Assembly (NCBI RefSeq): GCF_016598775.1
Contig: NZ_CP066802.1
Coordinates: forward strand, 1,302,001 to 1,366,000
Length of the DNA stretch: 64,000 bases
Direction of reading: 5' to 3'
Source: Actinomyces weissii
GTDB lineage: Bacteria > Actinomycetota > Actinomycetes > Actinomycetales > Actinomycetaceae
A program made the translations under genes and the position numbers. Under the pieces are notes generated by a model. That model ran no database searches and was not told the origin of the DNA. It was given only the letters and a program-made list of their open reading frames with translations. Below are positions 32,941-44,710 of the stretch, in pieces; the stretch's first letter is position 1; every line of letters starts with the position of its first letter.

Positions 32941-33311
32941 CCCGCTTGGCAGGCCCCTGCGGCCCACGCGCCGCAGGGGCCTGTGGCCCCGGCCGCCCCT
33001 GGTGGGCTGGGTGCGTGTGTGGGTAGGGGGTTGGTGACCCTGTGGCCCCGGCTGCCCCTGGTGGGCTGGGCAGCGCGGGAGCTGTCACTGGCGGAGGGCT
33101 AGAGGCCCTGGCACCGACCGCTGAACCTTCAACCACCGCGGCATCAAGCCAAAAACTCCCCCACCCCAGAACCAGGGAAGTGCTCTAAGCCTCCACCAGT
33201 GACAAAACGCGCCCACCCAGGCACCACAAGACCCACCAGACCAAGACAAGCGCCACAAAATGCCCCCGGGACAGCCCACGCCCACCCGCCCCAGACAACA
33301 CCGGACCGCAC
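32936..33311. repeat. Long dispersed repeat, copy B (about 380 bp)
   Basis: Near-identical to 3649-4027. Downstream, a short TTCGCGCCGAYAACC stretch is also shared (4030 and 33359), separated from the main block by about 45 extra bases in this copy. Confidence 0.88.
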
Positions 33312-33407
33312 GACCCCACCAACCCCCACCACACACACATTTACGCGGGTAACCCGCATTCGCGCCGATAACCCGCAGGCTGCACTGGCTCCGCAGAAAA
33401 GGAAAAA

Positions 33408-33425
33408 GCCCGGCGCGAGCCGGGC
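33408..33425 (-). terminator. Terminator of the tRNA-Gly-Cys-Val cluster
   Basis: On the minus strand, a 7-bp stem GCCCGGC with a 4-base loop is followed by TTTTTCCTTTT, a few bases past the CCA end of tRNA-Val. Confidence 0.88.
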
Positions 33426-33432
33426 AGAGTGC

Positions 33433-33507
33433 TGGTGGGCGATACTGGGTTCGAACCAGTGACCTCTTCCGTGTCAGGGAAGCGCGCTACCGCTGCGCCA
33501 ATCGCCC
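33433..33507 (-). tRNA. tRNA-Val (anticodon GAC), CCA encoded
   Basis: Acceptor stem GGGCGAT/ATCGCCC, anticodon loop CTGACAC (GAC), TPsiC GGTTCGAACCC, CCA at 33433-33435. Last gene of a three-tRNA minus-strand cluster (Gly, Cys, Val). Confidence 0.97.
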
Positions 33508-33508
33508 G

Positions 33509-33579
33509 AGGTGGGTACCGGATTCGAACCGGTGTAAACGGCTTTGCAGGCCGGTGCCTAGCCTCTCGGCCAACCCACC
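33509..33579 (-). tRNA. tRNA-Cys (anticodon GCA)
   Basis: 71 bases. Acceptor stem GGTGGGT/ACCCACC, anticodon loop CTGCAAA (GCA), TPsiC GGTTCGAATCC. The CCA is not encoded. One base separates it from tRNA-Val, so the transcript is processed from a polycistron. Confidence 0.96.
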
Positions 33580-33619
33580 AGAGAGATGCTGGGGGCTGGG
33601 TGGCCTCCCGGCTCCTCGG

Positions 33620-33692
33620 AGCGGATGACGGGACTCGAACCCGCGACCCTCACCTTGGCAAGGTGATGCTCTACCAACTGAGCCACATCCGC
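33620..33692 (-). tRNA. tRNA-Gly (anticodon GCC)
   Basis: 73 bases. Acceptor stem GCGGATG/CATCCGC, anticodon stem-loop CACCT TGCCAAG with GCC, TPsiC GGTTCGAGTCC. CCA not encoded. First gene of the minus-strand tRNA cluster. Confidence 0.97.
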
Positions 33693-33734
33693 GTTGCCCG
33701 CTGCGGTCCTCGCGAACCGCCCGGCGCGGGTTGA

Positions 33735-33765
33735 ACACTAGCACCCCCCTACCCGGACATGGCAA
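33735..33765 (-). promoter_or_regulatory. Probable promoter of the tRNA-Gly-Cys-Val cluster
   Basis: TTGCCA (33765-33760) and TAGTGT (33740-33735) with a 19-bp spacer, about 40 bases before tRNA-Gly. Confidence 0.4.
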
Positions 33766-33801
33766 ATGACAGGCCGGTGATTCAGGTCACCGGCACGCGG
33801 T

Positions 33802-33831
33802 TTGCCAGGAGCCCTCCGACCTGGCTAACCT
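33802..33831 (+). promoter_or_regulatory. Probable promoter of tRNA-Val (CAC)
   Basis: TTGCCA at 33802-33807 and TAACCT at 33826-33831, 18-bp spacer, placing transcription start a few bases before the tRNA at 33844. Confidence 0.55.
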
Positions 33832-33843
33832 TGCGCGTGCACC

Positions 33844-33916
33844 GGGCGATTGGCTCAGGGGTTAGAGCGCCTCGTTCACACCGAGGAGGTCACTGGTTCG
33901 ATTCCAGTATCGCCCA
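33844..33916 (+). tRNA. tRNA-Val (anticodon CAC)
   Basis: 73 bases. Acceptor stem GGGCGAT/ATCGCCC, anticodon loop TTCACAC (CAC), TPsiC GGTTCGATTCC. CCA not encoded. Divergent from the minus-strand cluster and followed by its own terminator. Confidence 0.97.
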
Positions 33917-33924
33917 CCGGACGC

Positions 33925-33959
33925 AAGCGGCCCCAGGCTCTTAGAGCCTGGGGCCGCTT
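33925..33959. terminator. Bidirectional terminator between tRNA-Val and the UDPGP gene
   Basis: 16-bp perfect stem (AAGCGGCCCCAGGCTC and complement) with a 3-base loop, flanked by TTGC on one side. It serves the plus-strand tRNA and the converging minus-strand gene. Confidence 0.85.
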
Positions 33960-33977
33960 GCTGCCTGCGCTAGGCCC

Positions 33978-35354
33978 TCACAGCCGTGCGCCGTCGGCGA
34001 TGGTGCCCGGGGCGCCGTCGGCCGCGACCTTGACGTCGCCGGTGGCCACCACGCCCGCCCCGAAGGTCCAGTCACCCTCCACCGTCAGGCTGCGGGCCCC
34101 GCGCAGGGAGGGAGCCCCGGCCGGGAAGCGCGCCTCAAAGTCCTTGATCGTCTTGTAGTAGCGCGGGTCCAGGCTGACCGTGCAGGCCTCCTCGCGGACC
34201 ATCTGCAGCAGGCCGTCGGCGTCGACCTCGTAGACGTCGGAGCGCAGCAGCAGCAGGTCGTTGGTGGTCTTGACGGGCAGGAAGCGGCTGCGGGGCACCT
34301 CCACGGCGGCGGCCCCCTCAAAGGCCTCCACGGCGGCCCCCATGGCAGTCTCCAGCTGGATCACCGGCGTGGAGGAGGGGTCGGCCGGGTCCACCGTCTT
34401 GCTGTTCCTGATCAGCGGCAGCCCCAGGATGCCCTTGCGGGCCACGAGGGTGTCCCGCAGCACCTGCAGGTCGAACCACAGGTTGTTGGTGTGGAAGAAG
34501 GGGTGGCGGAACTGGTCGGTGAAGAAGTGCATCTGCTCGGGCGGGGTCTGGGCGGTGTCGCGCAGGATGATGCGGCCGTCGGACTTGCGCACCGCCAGGT
34601 GCCCGCCCTTGACGTCAGCCGGGGTACGGCGGCACATCTCGGGGGCGTAGGGCGCGCCGGAGGCGGCGAACCAGCCAGCGATCCGGGCGGAGGGGGCGGC
34701 GCCCAGGTTGTCGGAGTTGGAGGTCATGGCGTAGCGGTAGCCGCGCTCCAGCAGGGCGTCCAGGACGCCGGAGGCCACCAGGGCGGTGTAGATGTCGCCG
34801 TGGCCCGGCGGGCACCACTCCAGCTCCGGGTCGGCCGCCCACTCCACCGGGGTCAGGTCGTCCGCCCGCAGCTTGGGCTCCCGGTTCTGCAGGAAGTCCA
34901 GGGGCAGCCCCTCCACCTCGATCCCCGGGTGCCGGGCCAGGGCGGCCAGGGTGTCCTCCCGGGTGCGGAAGGAGTCCATGAAGATCAGCGGCAGGGTGAC
35001 GCCGTACCTGGCCCGGGCCGCCTGGACCTGCTCCACCAGGAGGTCAAGGAAGGACTTGCCGTCGCGCACGGGCAGGAGGGACTTGGCCTTGTCCATGCCC
35101 ATAGAGGTGCCCAGGCCCCCGTTGAGCTTGATCATGACGGTCCGGCTCAGGGCCTGACGGGCCTGCTCCTCGCTGACCTCTACGGCGTCGATGGAGTCGA
35201 TCTGGGTCAGCGGCTCGATCGACTCCTCCGGGATCAGGCCGGTAGCCCCCTCCTCCAGGGCCCGGTAGTAGTGGCTGAAGACGTCGATGGCCTGCTCGGC
35301 CACTGCGGCCTGGCGCATCTTCTGCTGTGCAAGAGAAAGACCGTGTTCGCTCAT
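33978..35354 (-). CDS. UTP-glucose-1-phosphate uridylyltransferase, UDPGP (eukaryote-like) family
   Basis: 458 residues of the UGP2-type family rather than bacterial GalU. TVMIKLNGGLGTSMGMDKAKSLLPV holds the nucleotide-binding loop, followed by PLIFMDSFRTREDT, CPPGHGDIYTAL, SNSDNLGA, KGGHLAVRK, FHTNNLW and KTTNDLLLLRSDVYE. The C-terminal left-handed beta-helix residues include VEGDWTFGAGVVATGDVKV. It makes UDP-glucose for galactose use and envelope polysaccharides. The same family is used by Bifidobacterium and relatives. Start ATG at 35354. Confidence 0.94.
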   Translation of the reverse strand: MSEHGLSLAQQKMRQAAVAEQAIDVFSHYYRALEEGATGLIPEESIEPLTQIDSIDAVEVSEEQARQALSRTVMIKLNGGLGTSMGMDKAKSLLPVRDGKSFLDLLVEQVQAARARYGVTLPLIFMDSFRTREDTLAALARHPGIEVEGLPLDFLQNREPKLRADDLTPVEWAADPELEWCPPGHGDIYTALVASGVLDALLERGYRYAMTSNSDNLGAAPSARIAGWFAASGAPYAPEMCRRTPADVKGGHLAVRKSDGRIILRDTAQTPPEQMHFFTDQFRHPFFHTNNLWFDLQVLRDTLVARKGILGLPLIRNSKTVDPADPSSTPVIQLETAMGAAVEAFEGAAAVEVPRSRFLPVKTTNDLLLLRSDVYEVDADGLLQMVREEACTVSLDPRYYKTIKDFEARFPAGAPSLRGARSLTVEGDWTFGAGVVATGDVKVAADGAPGTIADGARL

Positions 35355-35554
35355 GGGGGCAGACTACCGTCCACCTGGGGGTTTATGTGGTCTGACGTGT
35401 GCTCTTGTTCGACTTACGCTGGACGGATTCTTACAAACCCGCTTTTCAGTAAGTGAGTACACGGGACGACGTCCCCAGGGCACCGTTACCCGTCCTACCG
35501 CCTGCCGCCATACCGTAGATTCAAGCCTGCCATCTCCCGCAAACGGAGGCTTTG

Positions 35555-38407
35555 ATGAACCACCACCCAGGAGCTCCCGGCTTCCCTTACTCCGGCCACC
35601 CGCTGGACGAGGTGCTGATCCGGCTCGACCGCCTGGAGCGGAAGATCGACTGGATCGCCGCCAACTCAGACCTACGGCAGCAGGTGCCAGAGGCCGCCGC
35701 CCACCCGGGCCCACAGGCCGCCCCGGCGACGTCGTCGGCCAGTCATGCCCCGGCAGCCAGACAGCCCTCAGCCACCAGCGCTGCGCCGGTACCCCCGGGC
35801 CTTGCTACCAGGCAGGCGGTGACCCCCTCCCTGGCGGGCGCTGGCAGGCAGATGCCGGTAGCAGCGGCCTCAGCCTTCCCTGTACCGACGCCGGTGGCCG
35901 CTGCCGCTCCCCCACGGCCGCAGCCCCTGGGCGGTGGACCAGGCAGCCAGGTGCCTCAGGCTCACGCAGGTGCTGCACCGGGGAGCCTCCCAGGCGCCCA
36001 CCGCACCGGCCAGGGCGCGGCTGCTGACACCGGCCAGGGCCCGGCACCTGCTCCGCAGGCCGTCGTCAAGAACCTCGCCGAGGGGAACCTGGGGCGCTAC
36101 GTACTGTCCGGCGCCGCGGCCCTGCTGGTCGTCCTGGCCGCAGTGAGCCTGATAGCCCTGGTGTGGGACCAGGTCCCCGACGTGCTGAAGGTCCTGGGCA
36201 TCAGCATCTTCTCCCTGGTGCTCGTGGGAGCCGGGGTCCGGCTCAGCCAGACCAGGCCCAGGCAGCAGGTCGCCGCGGCCACCCTCACCGGCACCGGCGG
36301 GGCCCTGGGCTTCGTGTCCATCATCGGGGGCGTCCTGCTCAACGGCGTGATCCCCACCTACCCGGCCTTCGCCCTGATGGCCTTGTGGTCCTTCGCGCTG
36401 CTGCTGGTCTCCAAGTACCTCAAGCAGGTGTTCACCGCGGTCATCTCCACGATCGGCGCCCTGGTGACCGTCGGCTTCGCCACCTCCTACGCCCACAGCC
36501 ACCCCGGTGCCGCCCTGGTCGTCTGGGCCCTGGTAACCACCTACCTGGTGGGCCTGGCGGCCATGACCGTCGTCCTGGCACGGAGCGCGAACAACCTGAC
36601 CTGGGCCACCTGGTACCCGACCACCGCCCGGGTGGTGACCTCCTTCGCGGTGCCCATAGCCCCGCTGTACCCGCTGCTGGAGGAACACGGCTCCTCCGGC
36701 CTGCTGGTGCTGCTCGTGGCCCCGGCGGTCCTGTACGCCCAGACCGCCCTGGACAGCCCTCAGCTGTGGCGTCGGGGACACCAGACCCTGGCTGGAGCGG
36801 TGTGGGCCGTCTCCGCCCTGTTCACCTTCCTGCTGGCCTACCGGTGCATGCTTTACTACGGCACCGGCATCAGGCTGGCAGCTGCCGCCAGCCTGTCCCT
36901 GCTGGTAATGCACACCCTGGCGGTTCTCGTGACGCTCCTGCCGTGGACCCCCACGGGGTGGCTGCAGAAGACCTGCGTCTTCCTCCTGGGCAGCACCTTC
37001 GCGCTCGTCCTTATCAATGTGCTGAACGAGCCCAAGATGCTCGCCGTCTACGTCCTGGCGCTGATACCGGCGGCTCTCGCCTGTGGTCGCCAGGGCCAGG
37101 CCCTAGGGGCGCTGCTGCCCTTGTCCCTGCCCCCCTTGGTGCTGTTGACAGTCGACAGCACGGGTGCCTACAAGGTCTCAGACTTCCTGGCGGCAGTCCT
37201 TCTCATGGGTATGGCGCTGGTGGCCGACGCTCTCAGGCCACCGACGGCGCCCGCCGCGCCGTCTCCCGCACCCGGGGCTGCGGCCGAGCCAGGCCCCGGG
37301 GCCTGGCAGCCCGCAGCCTGCCAGGGTGGGCCCCTTCTCCCGCTAGCTCAGGCGAGTGCCTCCGCGCCGGTGAGGGCCCACGAGCAGGGTCGCCTGCCGC
37401 TACAGATCGCTACCTTCCTGCTGGCGGCGGACCTGGTGCTGGTGCTCCCGTTCGTGCTCTCCCGGCTCCTGCCGCTCCAGGGCGACGACCAGGTGCTCGC
37501 AGCCATGGTCCAGGCCTCCGTCACCCTGATCGTCCTGCTCTACCTGGGTCTGACCGGCGCCAAGGCCAGCCCCTGGGAGCTGCTGCGCGGCCAGTACCGG
37601 GGCCTGCTCCCGGGGGCCGACCAGCAGCACCGCCCGCTGACACCCGGCGTTCCGGGCGCTTCCGTGCTGGCGATCACGCTGCTGGTGATGGCGACGCTCG
37701 CGAACCTGCTCTACGCCAGCTACCGGTTCCTGCCTGCCCGCGCGCTGCTGGTGCTGACCGCCGTCGCCCTGACAGCCAGCGCGGTCCGTTTCCTGAAACC
37801 CTGGATCCGCCAGGCCGGTCCGGCACTGTTCGCTGCCGCCTTAGGGACCTTCGTGTTCCTGTGCTGCCTGAACCTGCTGACCAACAGCTCTACAACGGGT
37901 GTCATGACCACGGTGAGCCTGCTGGTGACCGGTGCCTGCTGCATCCTGCTGGGCTTCCGGCTGGGGATCAAGTCGCTGCGGCACTACGGGCTCGCGCTGG
38001 TGCTGCTGTCCGTGTTCAAGCTGGCGCTCACGGACCTGGTGACCAGCAACTCGATCTTCCGGGTGCTGGCGCTGCTGGCTGCCGGAGTCGTCTGCTTCCT
38101 GCTGTCCCTGGCCTACAACAAGATCGCGGGCGACAGCCAGGAGCCACAGGCTGCGGCGGCCTCTGCTCCCCTTGGGGCCGTGCCGGGCACCAACCCGGGG
38201 CCGGGAGGGCTACAGGTCCCTTACGGGCAGGTTCCCGGGAGTAGCCCAGCCTCCCCGCAGGGCCACCTGCAGCCTCCCGGAGTACAGCCCGTTCCCGCCC
38301 GGCCTCCGGCAGTGGGATACCCGGCGCCAGGCCAGCCCCAGCCCGGCCAACCCCAGCCGTGGCAGCCGCACGACCCACGTCAGGGCCGGGAGCCGCGCCC
38401 CCGCTGA
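35555..38407 (+). CDS. DUF2339 multi-pass membrane protein
   Basis: The start is the ATG at 35555, with ACGGAGG 6 bases upstream. 950 residues. A short coiled coil (LDEVLIRLDRLERKIDWIA) comes first, then a Pro/Ala/Gln-rich segment to about residue 165. About 25 hydrophobic helices follow, interrupted by a Pro-rich loop around 565-610, and the C-terminus is Pro/Gln/Gly-rich (from about 865). The conserved N-terminal helical core (NLAEGNLGRYVLSGAAALLVV, GTGGALGFVS) fits DUF2339, whose function is unknown. It is transcribed alone, divergent from the UDPGP gene and followed by a hairpin. Confidence 0.88.
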   Translation: MNHHPGAPGFPYSGHPLDEVLIRLDRLERKIDWIAANSDLRQQVPEAAAHPGPQAAPATSSASHAPAARQPSATSAAPVPPGLATRQAVTPSLAGAGRQMPVAAASAFPVPTPVAAAAPPRPQPLGGGPGSQVPQAHAGAAPGSLPGAHRTGQGAAADTGQGPAPAPQAVVKNLAEGNLGRYVLSGAAALLVVLAAVSLIALVWDQVPDVLKVLGISIFSLVLVGAGVRLSQTRPRQQVAAATLTGTGGALGFVSIIGGVLLNGVIPTYPAFALMALWSFALLLVSKYLKQVFTAVISTIGALVTVGFATSYAHSHPGAALVVWALVTTYLVGLAAMTVVLARSANNLTWATWYPTTARVVTSFAVPIAPLYPLLEEHGSSGLLVLLVAPAVLYAQTALDSPQLWRRGHQTLAGAVWAVSALFTFLLAYRCMLYYGTGIRLAAAASLSLLVMHTLAVLVTLLPWTPTGWLQKTCVFLLGSTFALVLINVLNEPKMLAVYVLALIPAALACGRQGQALGALLPLSLPPLVLLTVDSTGAYKVSDFLAAVLLMGMALVADALRPPTAPAAPSPAPGAAAEPGPGAWQPAACQGGPLLPLAQASASAPVRAHEQGRLPLQIATFLLAADLVLVLPFVLSRLLPLQGDDQVLAAMVQASVTLIVLLYLGLTGAKASPWELLRGQYRGLLPGADQQHRPLTPGVPGASVLAITLLVMATLANLLYASYRFLPARALLVLTAVALTASAVRFLKPWIRQAGPALFAAALGTFVFLCCLNLLTNSSTTGVMTTVSLLVTGACCILLGFRLGIKSLRHYGLALVLLSVFKLALTDLVTSNSIFRVLALLAAGVVCFLLSLAYNKIAGDSQEPQAAAASAPLGAVPGTNPGPGGLQVPYGQVPGSSPASPQGHLQPPGVQPVPARPPAVGYPAPGQPQPGQPQPWQPHDPRQGREPRPR

Positions 38408-38414
38408 GTCGGCG

Positions 38415-38453
38415 CCTGGCAGCGCCTTCCTTCTCCGGTAGAGCGCTGCCAGG
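38415..38453. terminator. Hairpin after the DUF2339 gene
   Basis: 11-bp perfect stem (CCTGGCAGCGC and complement) with a 17-base, pyrimidine-rich loop, 8 bp past the stop. Confidence 0.65.
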
Positions 38454-38583
38454 GGACCCTGCCGCTGGTGACGACGGCGCCGGTCGGTACCGGGAGGCAG
38501 AGGGCGGCTGACGGCGCAGTAGGCGACCGGGCGCTACCGGCTGCCCCGCCGCCCGCCCAGTCGGGCGGCGGGTCCAGCCTCAC

Positions 38584-38647
38584 TCAGGCGGGCCACAGGT
38601 CCAGCCCAACCCAGGCAGGCCAAAGGCCCTGTGCCCGGCGAACCTGT

Positions 38648-38669
<22 letters not shown>
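38584..38669. repeat. Imperfect duplication of the uvrA 3' end
   Basis: The last codons and stop of uvrA (38648-38669) are echoed at 38584-38605 with 19 of 22 bases equal (TCAGGCGGGCC...TCCAGC), with a further AGGCAGGCC between them. Confidence 0.6.
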
Positions 38670-41494
<2,825 letters not shown>

Positions 41495-41525
41495 CAGGCC
41501 GAGTCTAGGGGCAGGCTGCCGGGCC

Positions 41526-41541
41526 TCAAACAGGTGTTCGA
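41526..41541 (-). promoter_or_regulatory. Likely LexA (SOS) box of uvrA
   Basis: TCAAACAGGTGTTCGA differs at one base from the actinobacterial LexA palindrome TCGAAC-N4-GTTCGA. It lies 32 bp ahead of the uvrA start, where repression would be expected. Confidence 0.7.
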
Positions 41542-41673
41542 AGAATACCGGGGAGGTGTTCACCACTGCCTGCGCCGGGTTGCTTGGGCCTGAGCCGGGG
41601 CTGGGACCGGTTCGGGCCTGGGGACAGCCTGGTTCCGGCCACAGACGCTCCGAGGCCCCGATACGCTGGGCCC

Positions 41674-41958
41674 ATGAGCAAGATCTTCGCGGTCGAGTAC
41701 CGCTACGTGACCGACCAGGACGAGGCCATGGCGGAGGTGCGCCCCAGCCACCGCGCCTTCAACGGGGAGCTGGCCAAGCAGGGCAGGCTGCTGGCGGCCG
41801 GCCCCTACGTGGGCACCCATGACGCCCTGATCGTGGTGCGTGCCGACGACGCCGCCGGTGCGCTCGCCCTGCTGGAGGACGACCCCTTCAACCAGGCCGG
41901 GTTCATCGCCGAGCGCACGCCGCGGGAGTGGAACCCGGTTATCGGCCTGCTCGCCTGA
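41674..41958 (+). CDS. YciI-family protein
   Basis: The start is the ATG at 41674 ([12 protein letters not shown]). 94 residues, a single YCII ferredoxin-like domain: a conserved His in [23 protein letters not shown] and the C-terminal [25 protein letters not shown]. Family members are small cytoplasmic proteins, some with hydrolase activity; the role here is unknown. Single gene, divergent from uvrA, followed by a strong terminator. Confidence 0.9.
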   Translation: MSKIFAVEYRYVTDQDEAMAEVRPSHRAFNGELAKQGRLLAAGPYVGTHDALIVVRADDAAGALALLEDDPFNQAGFIAERTPREWNPVIGLLA

Positions 41959-41979
41959 GCCAGGTCTGCGAGAGCCATG

Positions 41980-42010
41980 GTGGGGCCGGTCAGCTGCTGA
42001 CCGGCCCCAC
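41980..42010. terminator. Bidirectional terminator after the YciI gene
   Basis: 14-bp perfect stem (GTGGGGCCGGTCAG and complement), 3-base loop, then ACCTTCTTT on the plus strand. It also lies downstream of the converging P-type ATPase gene. Confidence 0.88.
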
Positions 42011-42115
42011 ACCTTCTTTAGGCGTCTCAGCAGCCCTGCCGCAGCCGTCTGGACCTGCTCCTACGGGGCCGACGGTGGGCGCCTGGCCCTGCCGGGCGAG
42101 CGGCCGGACCAGCCT

Positions 42116-44671
42116 CTAGGCGCCCGGGGCAGCCGGGACCACGGGTGAGGCCGCGGCGTCATCCTGGTCCCCGACGCGCAGACCCAGCCAGGCCTCCACG
42201 CGCCCCTGCACCAGGGAGACCAGCCCCATGCCCGTCAGAGCGCAGCCGGTCATGGTCCCCACGATGAGCCAGGTGGGCTCCGTGGGCCAGGCCAGGCTGA
42301 AGAAGTCGCGGGCCTGCGGCACCAGGACCCCCAGGACCGCCAGCACCCCCATGAGCAGGATCAGGCCCAGGCGCCAGCCCAGCAGGGGCCGGGCGGTCAG
42401 GGTCAGCAGGGCCAGCCCGCAGGCCACCAGCACCAGGGTCGAGCCCGTGGTCACCTGGGTGCCGTCCACACCGGACCACACCAGCCAGGTGTGCGCCGCC
42501 AGGGTGCAGGTCCCCGCCAGCAGCCCCGCAGGCACCGCCAGGCTGAGCACCCGCGCCAGGAAGCCCTCCTGGTAGCGCCGCCTTGAGGGCGCCAGGGCCA
42601 GCACGAAGGCGGGCACGCCGATCGTCAGGGAGGACACAATGGTCAGCTGGCGCGGCAGGAACGGGTAGGCGATAGCCGTGATCGACACCACCACCGCGAT
42701 CAGGCTCGCGTAGACCGTCTTGGACAGGAACAGGGAGGCGATCCGCTCCGTATTCGCCATGACCCGGCGCCCCTCAGCCACCACCCCGGGCAGCGCGGAG
42801 AACTCACCGTTCAGGAGCACCAGGCGGGCCACCGCCTTGGTCGCCGGGGCGCCGTTGCCCATGGCGATGCCCAGGTCGGCGTCCTTAAGGGCCAGGGCGT
42901 CGTTCACGCCGTCACCCGTCATCGCCACCACGTGGCCCCCGGCCTTGAGCACCCGCACAAAGGCCCGCTTCTGCTCGGGGGTGACCCGCCCCAGCACGTC
43001 AGCGTCCTCAATGGCCTGGGCCAGGGCGGCAGCCGCCTGCGGGTCGGACTCGTCCGCTGGCAGCTCGCGGGCGTCCAGCGCCACCAGCGGCTCCCCGTCC
43101 TCCCGGGTCAGGCCCGCGCGGCGGGCGACGGCGGCCACGGTGGTGGGGTTGTCACCGGAGATGACCTTCGCCCGCACCCCCTGCTCCCGGAAGTAGGCCA
43201 GGGTCTGGGAGGCGTCGGGGCGGACCTGCTCGGTGAGCACCACCAGGGCCGCCGGGCACAGGGCTGGCGGTAACTCGGCCTCCCCCGCCTCCGGCTGGCG
43301 GCAGTCCTGCGCGGAGCGGGCCAGGCCCACCACGCGCACCCCGCCGTCAGCGATCTGCTGCACCGCCTCCAGGCAGCGGGCCGCGGCCTGCCCCTCCGCC
43401 GCCCCCAGCACGATCTCGGGCGCCCCCAGCACCCAGGTCACGCCGTCGACGCGCACCGCCGACCACTTGCGGGCGGAGGAGAAAGGCACGCTCTGCTCCG
43501 GCTGGGGCGCGGCCGTGCGGCCCGCCTCCCCCAGCCGTCCCGCCGCCAGCGCCTCCCCGATAGCCTCCGCGGTGGCGTTACGCGCCTCCCCGCCAGCCAG
43601 GGCGGCCAGGGCCTCCACCACCTCCCCAGGCACGGAGCCATCCGCGCCCTCGGCCGAGCAGGGACTCCCGTCAGCCGCCAGCGGCAGCACCTCCGACAAG
43701 GTGATGCCACCGGTGGTGATCGTGCCGGTCTTGTCCAGGCACAGCGTGTCCACCCGGGCCAGCACCTCGACCGCCGGCAGCTCCTGTACCAGCACCCGCT
43801 GGCGGGCCAGCTTCATGGAGGCGGTCGCGAAGTTCACCGAGGTCAGCAGCACCAGGCCCTGGGGCACCATGCCCACCACCCCGGCCACCCCCGCCACCAG
43901 AGCCACCCGCCACTGGTCACCGGCCAGCGCCTGCTGCACCCCGCCCAGCTGGCGCATCTGGGACCACACCAGCAGCAGGGCCACCGGCACGATCACCCAG
44001 GAGATCCAGCCCAGCACCCGGTTGGTGCCCTGCTGCAGCTCGGAGGTGACCACCGAGTAGCGTCGGGCCTCCCGCGCCAGGCGGTGCGCGTAGGAGCTGT
44101 CCCCCACCGCCGTCGTGCGCACCAGGGCGCTGCCTGCCGTCACCGTGGTCCCCGACATCACCCGGCCCCCAGCCGCTGGCCGCACAGCCACCGACTCGCC
44201 GGTGAGGATCGACTCGTCCACCTCCAGGCCGGAGGTCTCCAGCACCACCCCGTCGGCGGGGACCTGCTGGCCTGAGCGCAGCCGCAGCACGTCGTCGAGC
44301 ACGATGTCGGCGACGTCCACCTGCGTCTCCTGGCCCTCCCGCACCACGTAGGCGCTAGGGGCGTCCAGCACGGCCAGCCGGTCCAGGGCCCGCTTGGCAC
44401 GCACCTCGGCCACCGTGCCCGTGGCGGTGTTCAGCAGCAGCACGAAGCCGAACAGGGCGTCCCGCCAGTTGCCGACCACCAGCACGACCACCAGGGCCAC
44501 CCCCAGGATCGCGTTGAAGATGGTGAGCACATTGGCCCGCAGAATCTGGGCGGCCGAGCGCGAGGTGCGCTCCTTGTAGGCATTGGTCTGCCCCCGCGCC
44601 ACCCGCTCAGCCACCTGCGCCCGGCTCAGCCCCTGCAGCTGCGCCTCAACCGGCTTGCTGTGCTCCTCCAA
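42116..44671 (-). CDS. Cation-transporting P-type ATPase (CtpE-like)
   Basis: 851 residues. The actuator loop carries LTGES. The phosphorylation site is CLDKTGTITTGGI (Asp), and the hinge motif TGDGVNDALALKDADLGIAMG. About ten membrane helices are arranged 2+2+6. There is no N-terminal heavy-metal-binding domain and no CPx motif in helix 4, whose sequence is VGMVPQGLVLLTS. This matches the actinobacterial CtpE group, known in mycobacteria as a calcium-uptake pump; the ion here is inferred. The first cytoplasmic stretch (GLSRAQVAERVARGQTNAY) is a short cation-ATPase N domain. It follows terC on the same strand, with a 39-bp spacer between the ATPase stop side and terC transcription order reversed (terC is upstream). 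Confidence 0.92.
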   Translation of the reverse strand: MEEHSKPVEAQLQGLSRAQVAERVARGQTNAYKERTSRSAAQILRANVLTIFNAILGVALVVVLVVGNWRDALFGFVLLLNTATGTVAEVRAKRALDRLAVLDAPSAYVVREGQETQVDVADIVLDDVLRLRSGQQVPADGVVLETSGLEVDESILTGESVAVRPAAGGRVMSGTTVTAGSALVRTTAVGDSSYAHRLAREARRYSVVTSELQQGTNRVLGWISWVIVPVALLLVWSQMRQLGGVQQALAGDQWRVALVAGVAGVVGMVPQGLVLLTSVNFATASMKLARQRVLVQELPAVEVLARVDTLCLDKTGTITTGGITLSEVLPLAADGSPCSAEGADGSVPGEVVEALAALAGGEARNATAEAIGEALAAGRLGEAGRTAAPQPEQSVPFSSARKWSAVRVDGVTWVLGAPEIVLGAAEGQAAARCLEAVQQIADGGVRVVGLARSAQDCRQPEAGEAELPPALCPAALVVLTEQVRPDASQTLAYFREQGVRAKVISGDNPTTVAAVARRAGLTREDGEPLVALDARELPADESDPQAAAALAQAIEDADVLGRVTPEQKRAFVRVLKAGGHVVAMTGDGVNDALALKDADLGIAMGNGAPATKAVARLVLLNGEFSALPGVVAEGRRVMANTERIASLFLSKTVYASLIAVVVSITAIAYPFLPRQLTIVSSLTIGVPAFVLALAPSRRRYQEGFLARVLSLAVPAGLLAGTCTLAAHTWLVWSGVDGTQVTTGSTLVLVACGLALLTLTARPLLGWRLGLILLMGVLAVLGVLVPQARDFFSLAWPTEPTWLIVGTMTGCALTGMGLVSLVQGRVEAWLGLRVGDQDDAAASPVVPAAPGA

Positions 44672-44710
44672 CGGCCCGCGTCCTCCTGGTCCTCCTGCCT
44701 GGCGGCCGGG

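Noticed and set aside
33429..33765. Open frames across the tRNA cluster on both strands
   Set aside because: They run through tRNA-Val, tRNA-Cys and tRNA-Gly, whose cloverleaf structures fully account for the sequence.
35820..36913. Minus-strand frame opposite the DUF2339 gene
   Set aside because: His/Gln/Gly-rich antisense shadow of a membrane-protein gene with clear start and hydrophobic pattern on the plus strand.
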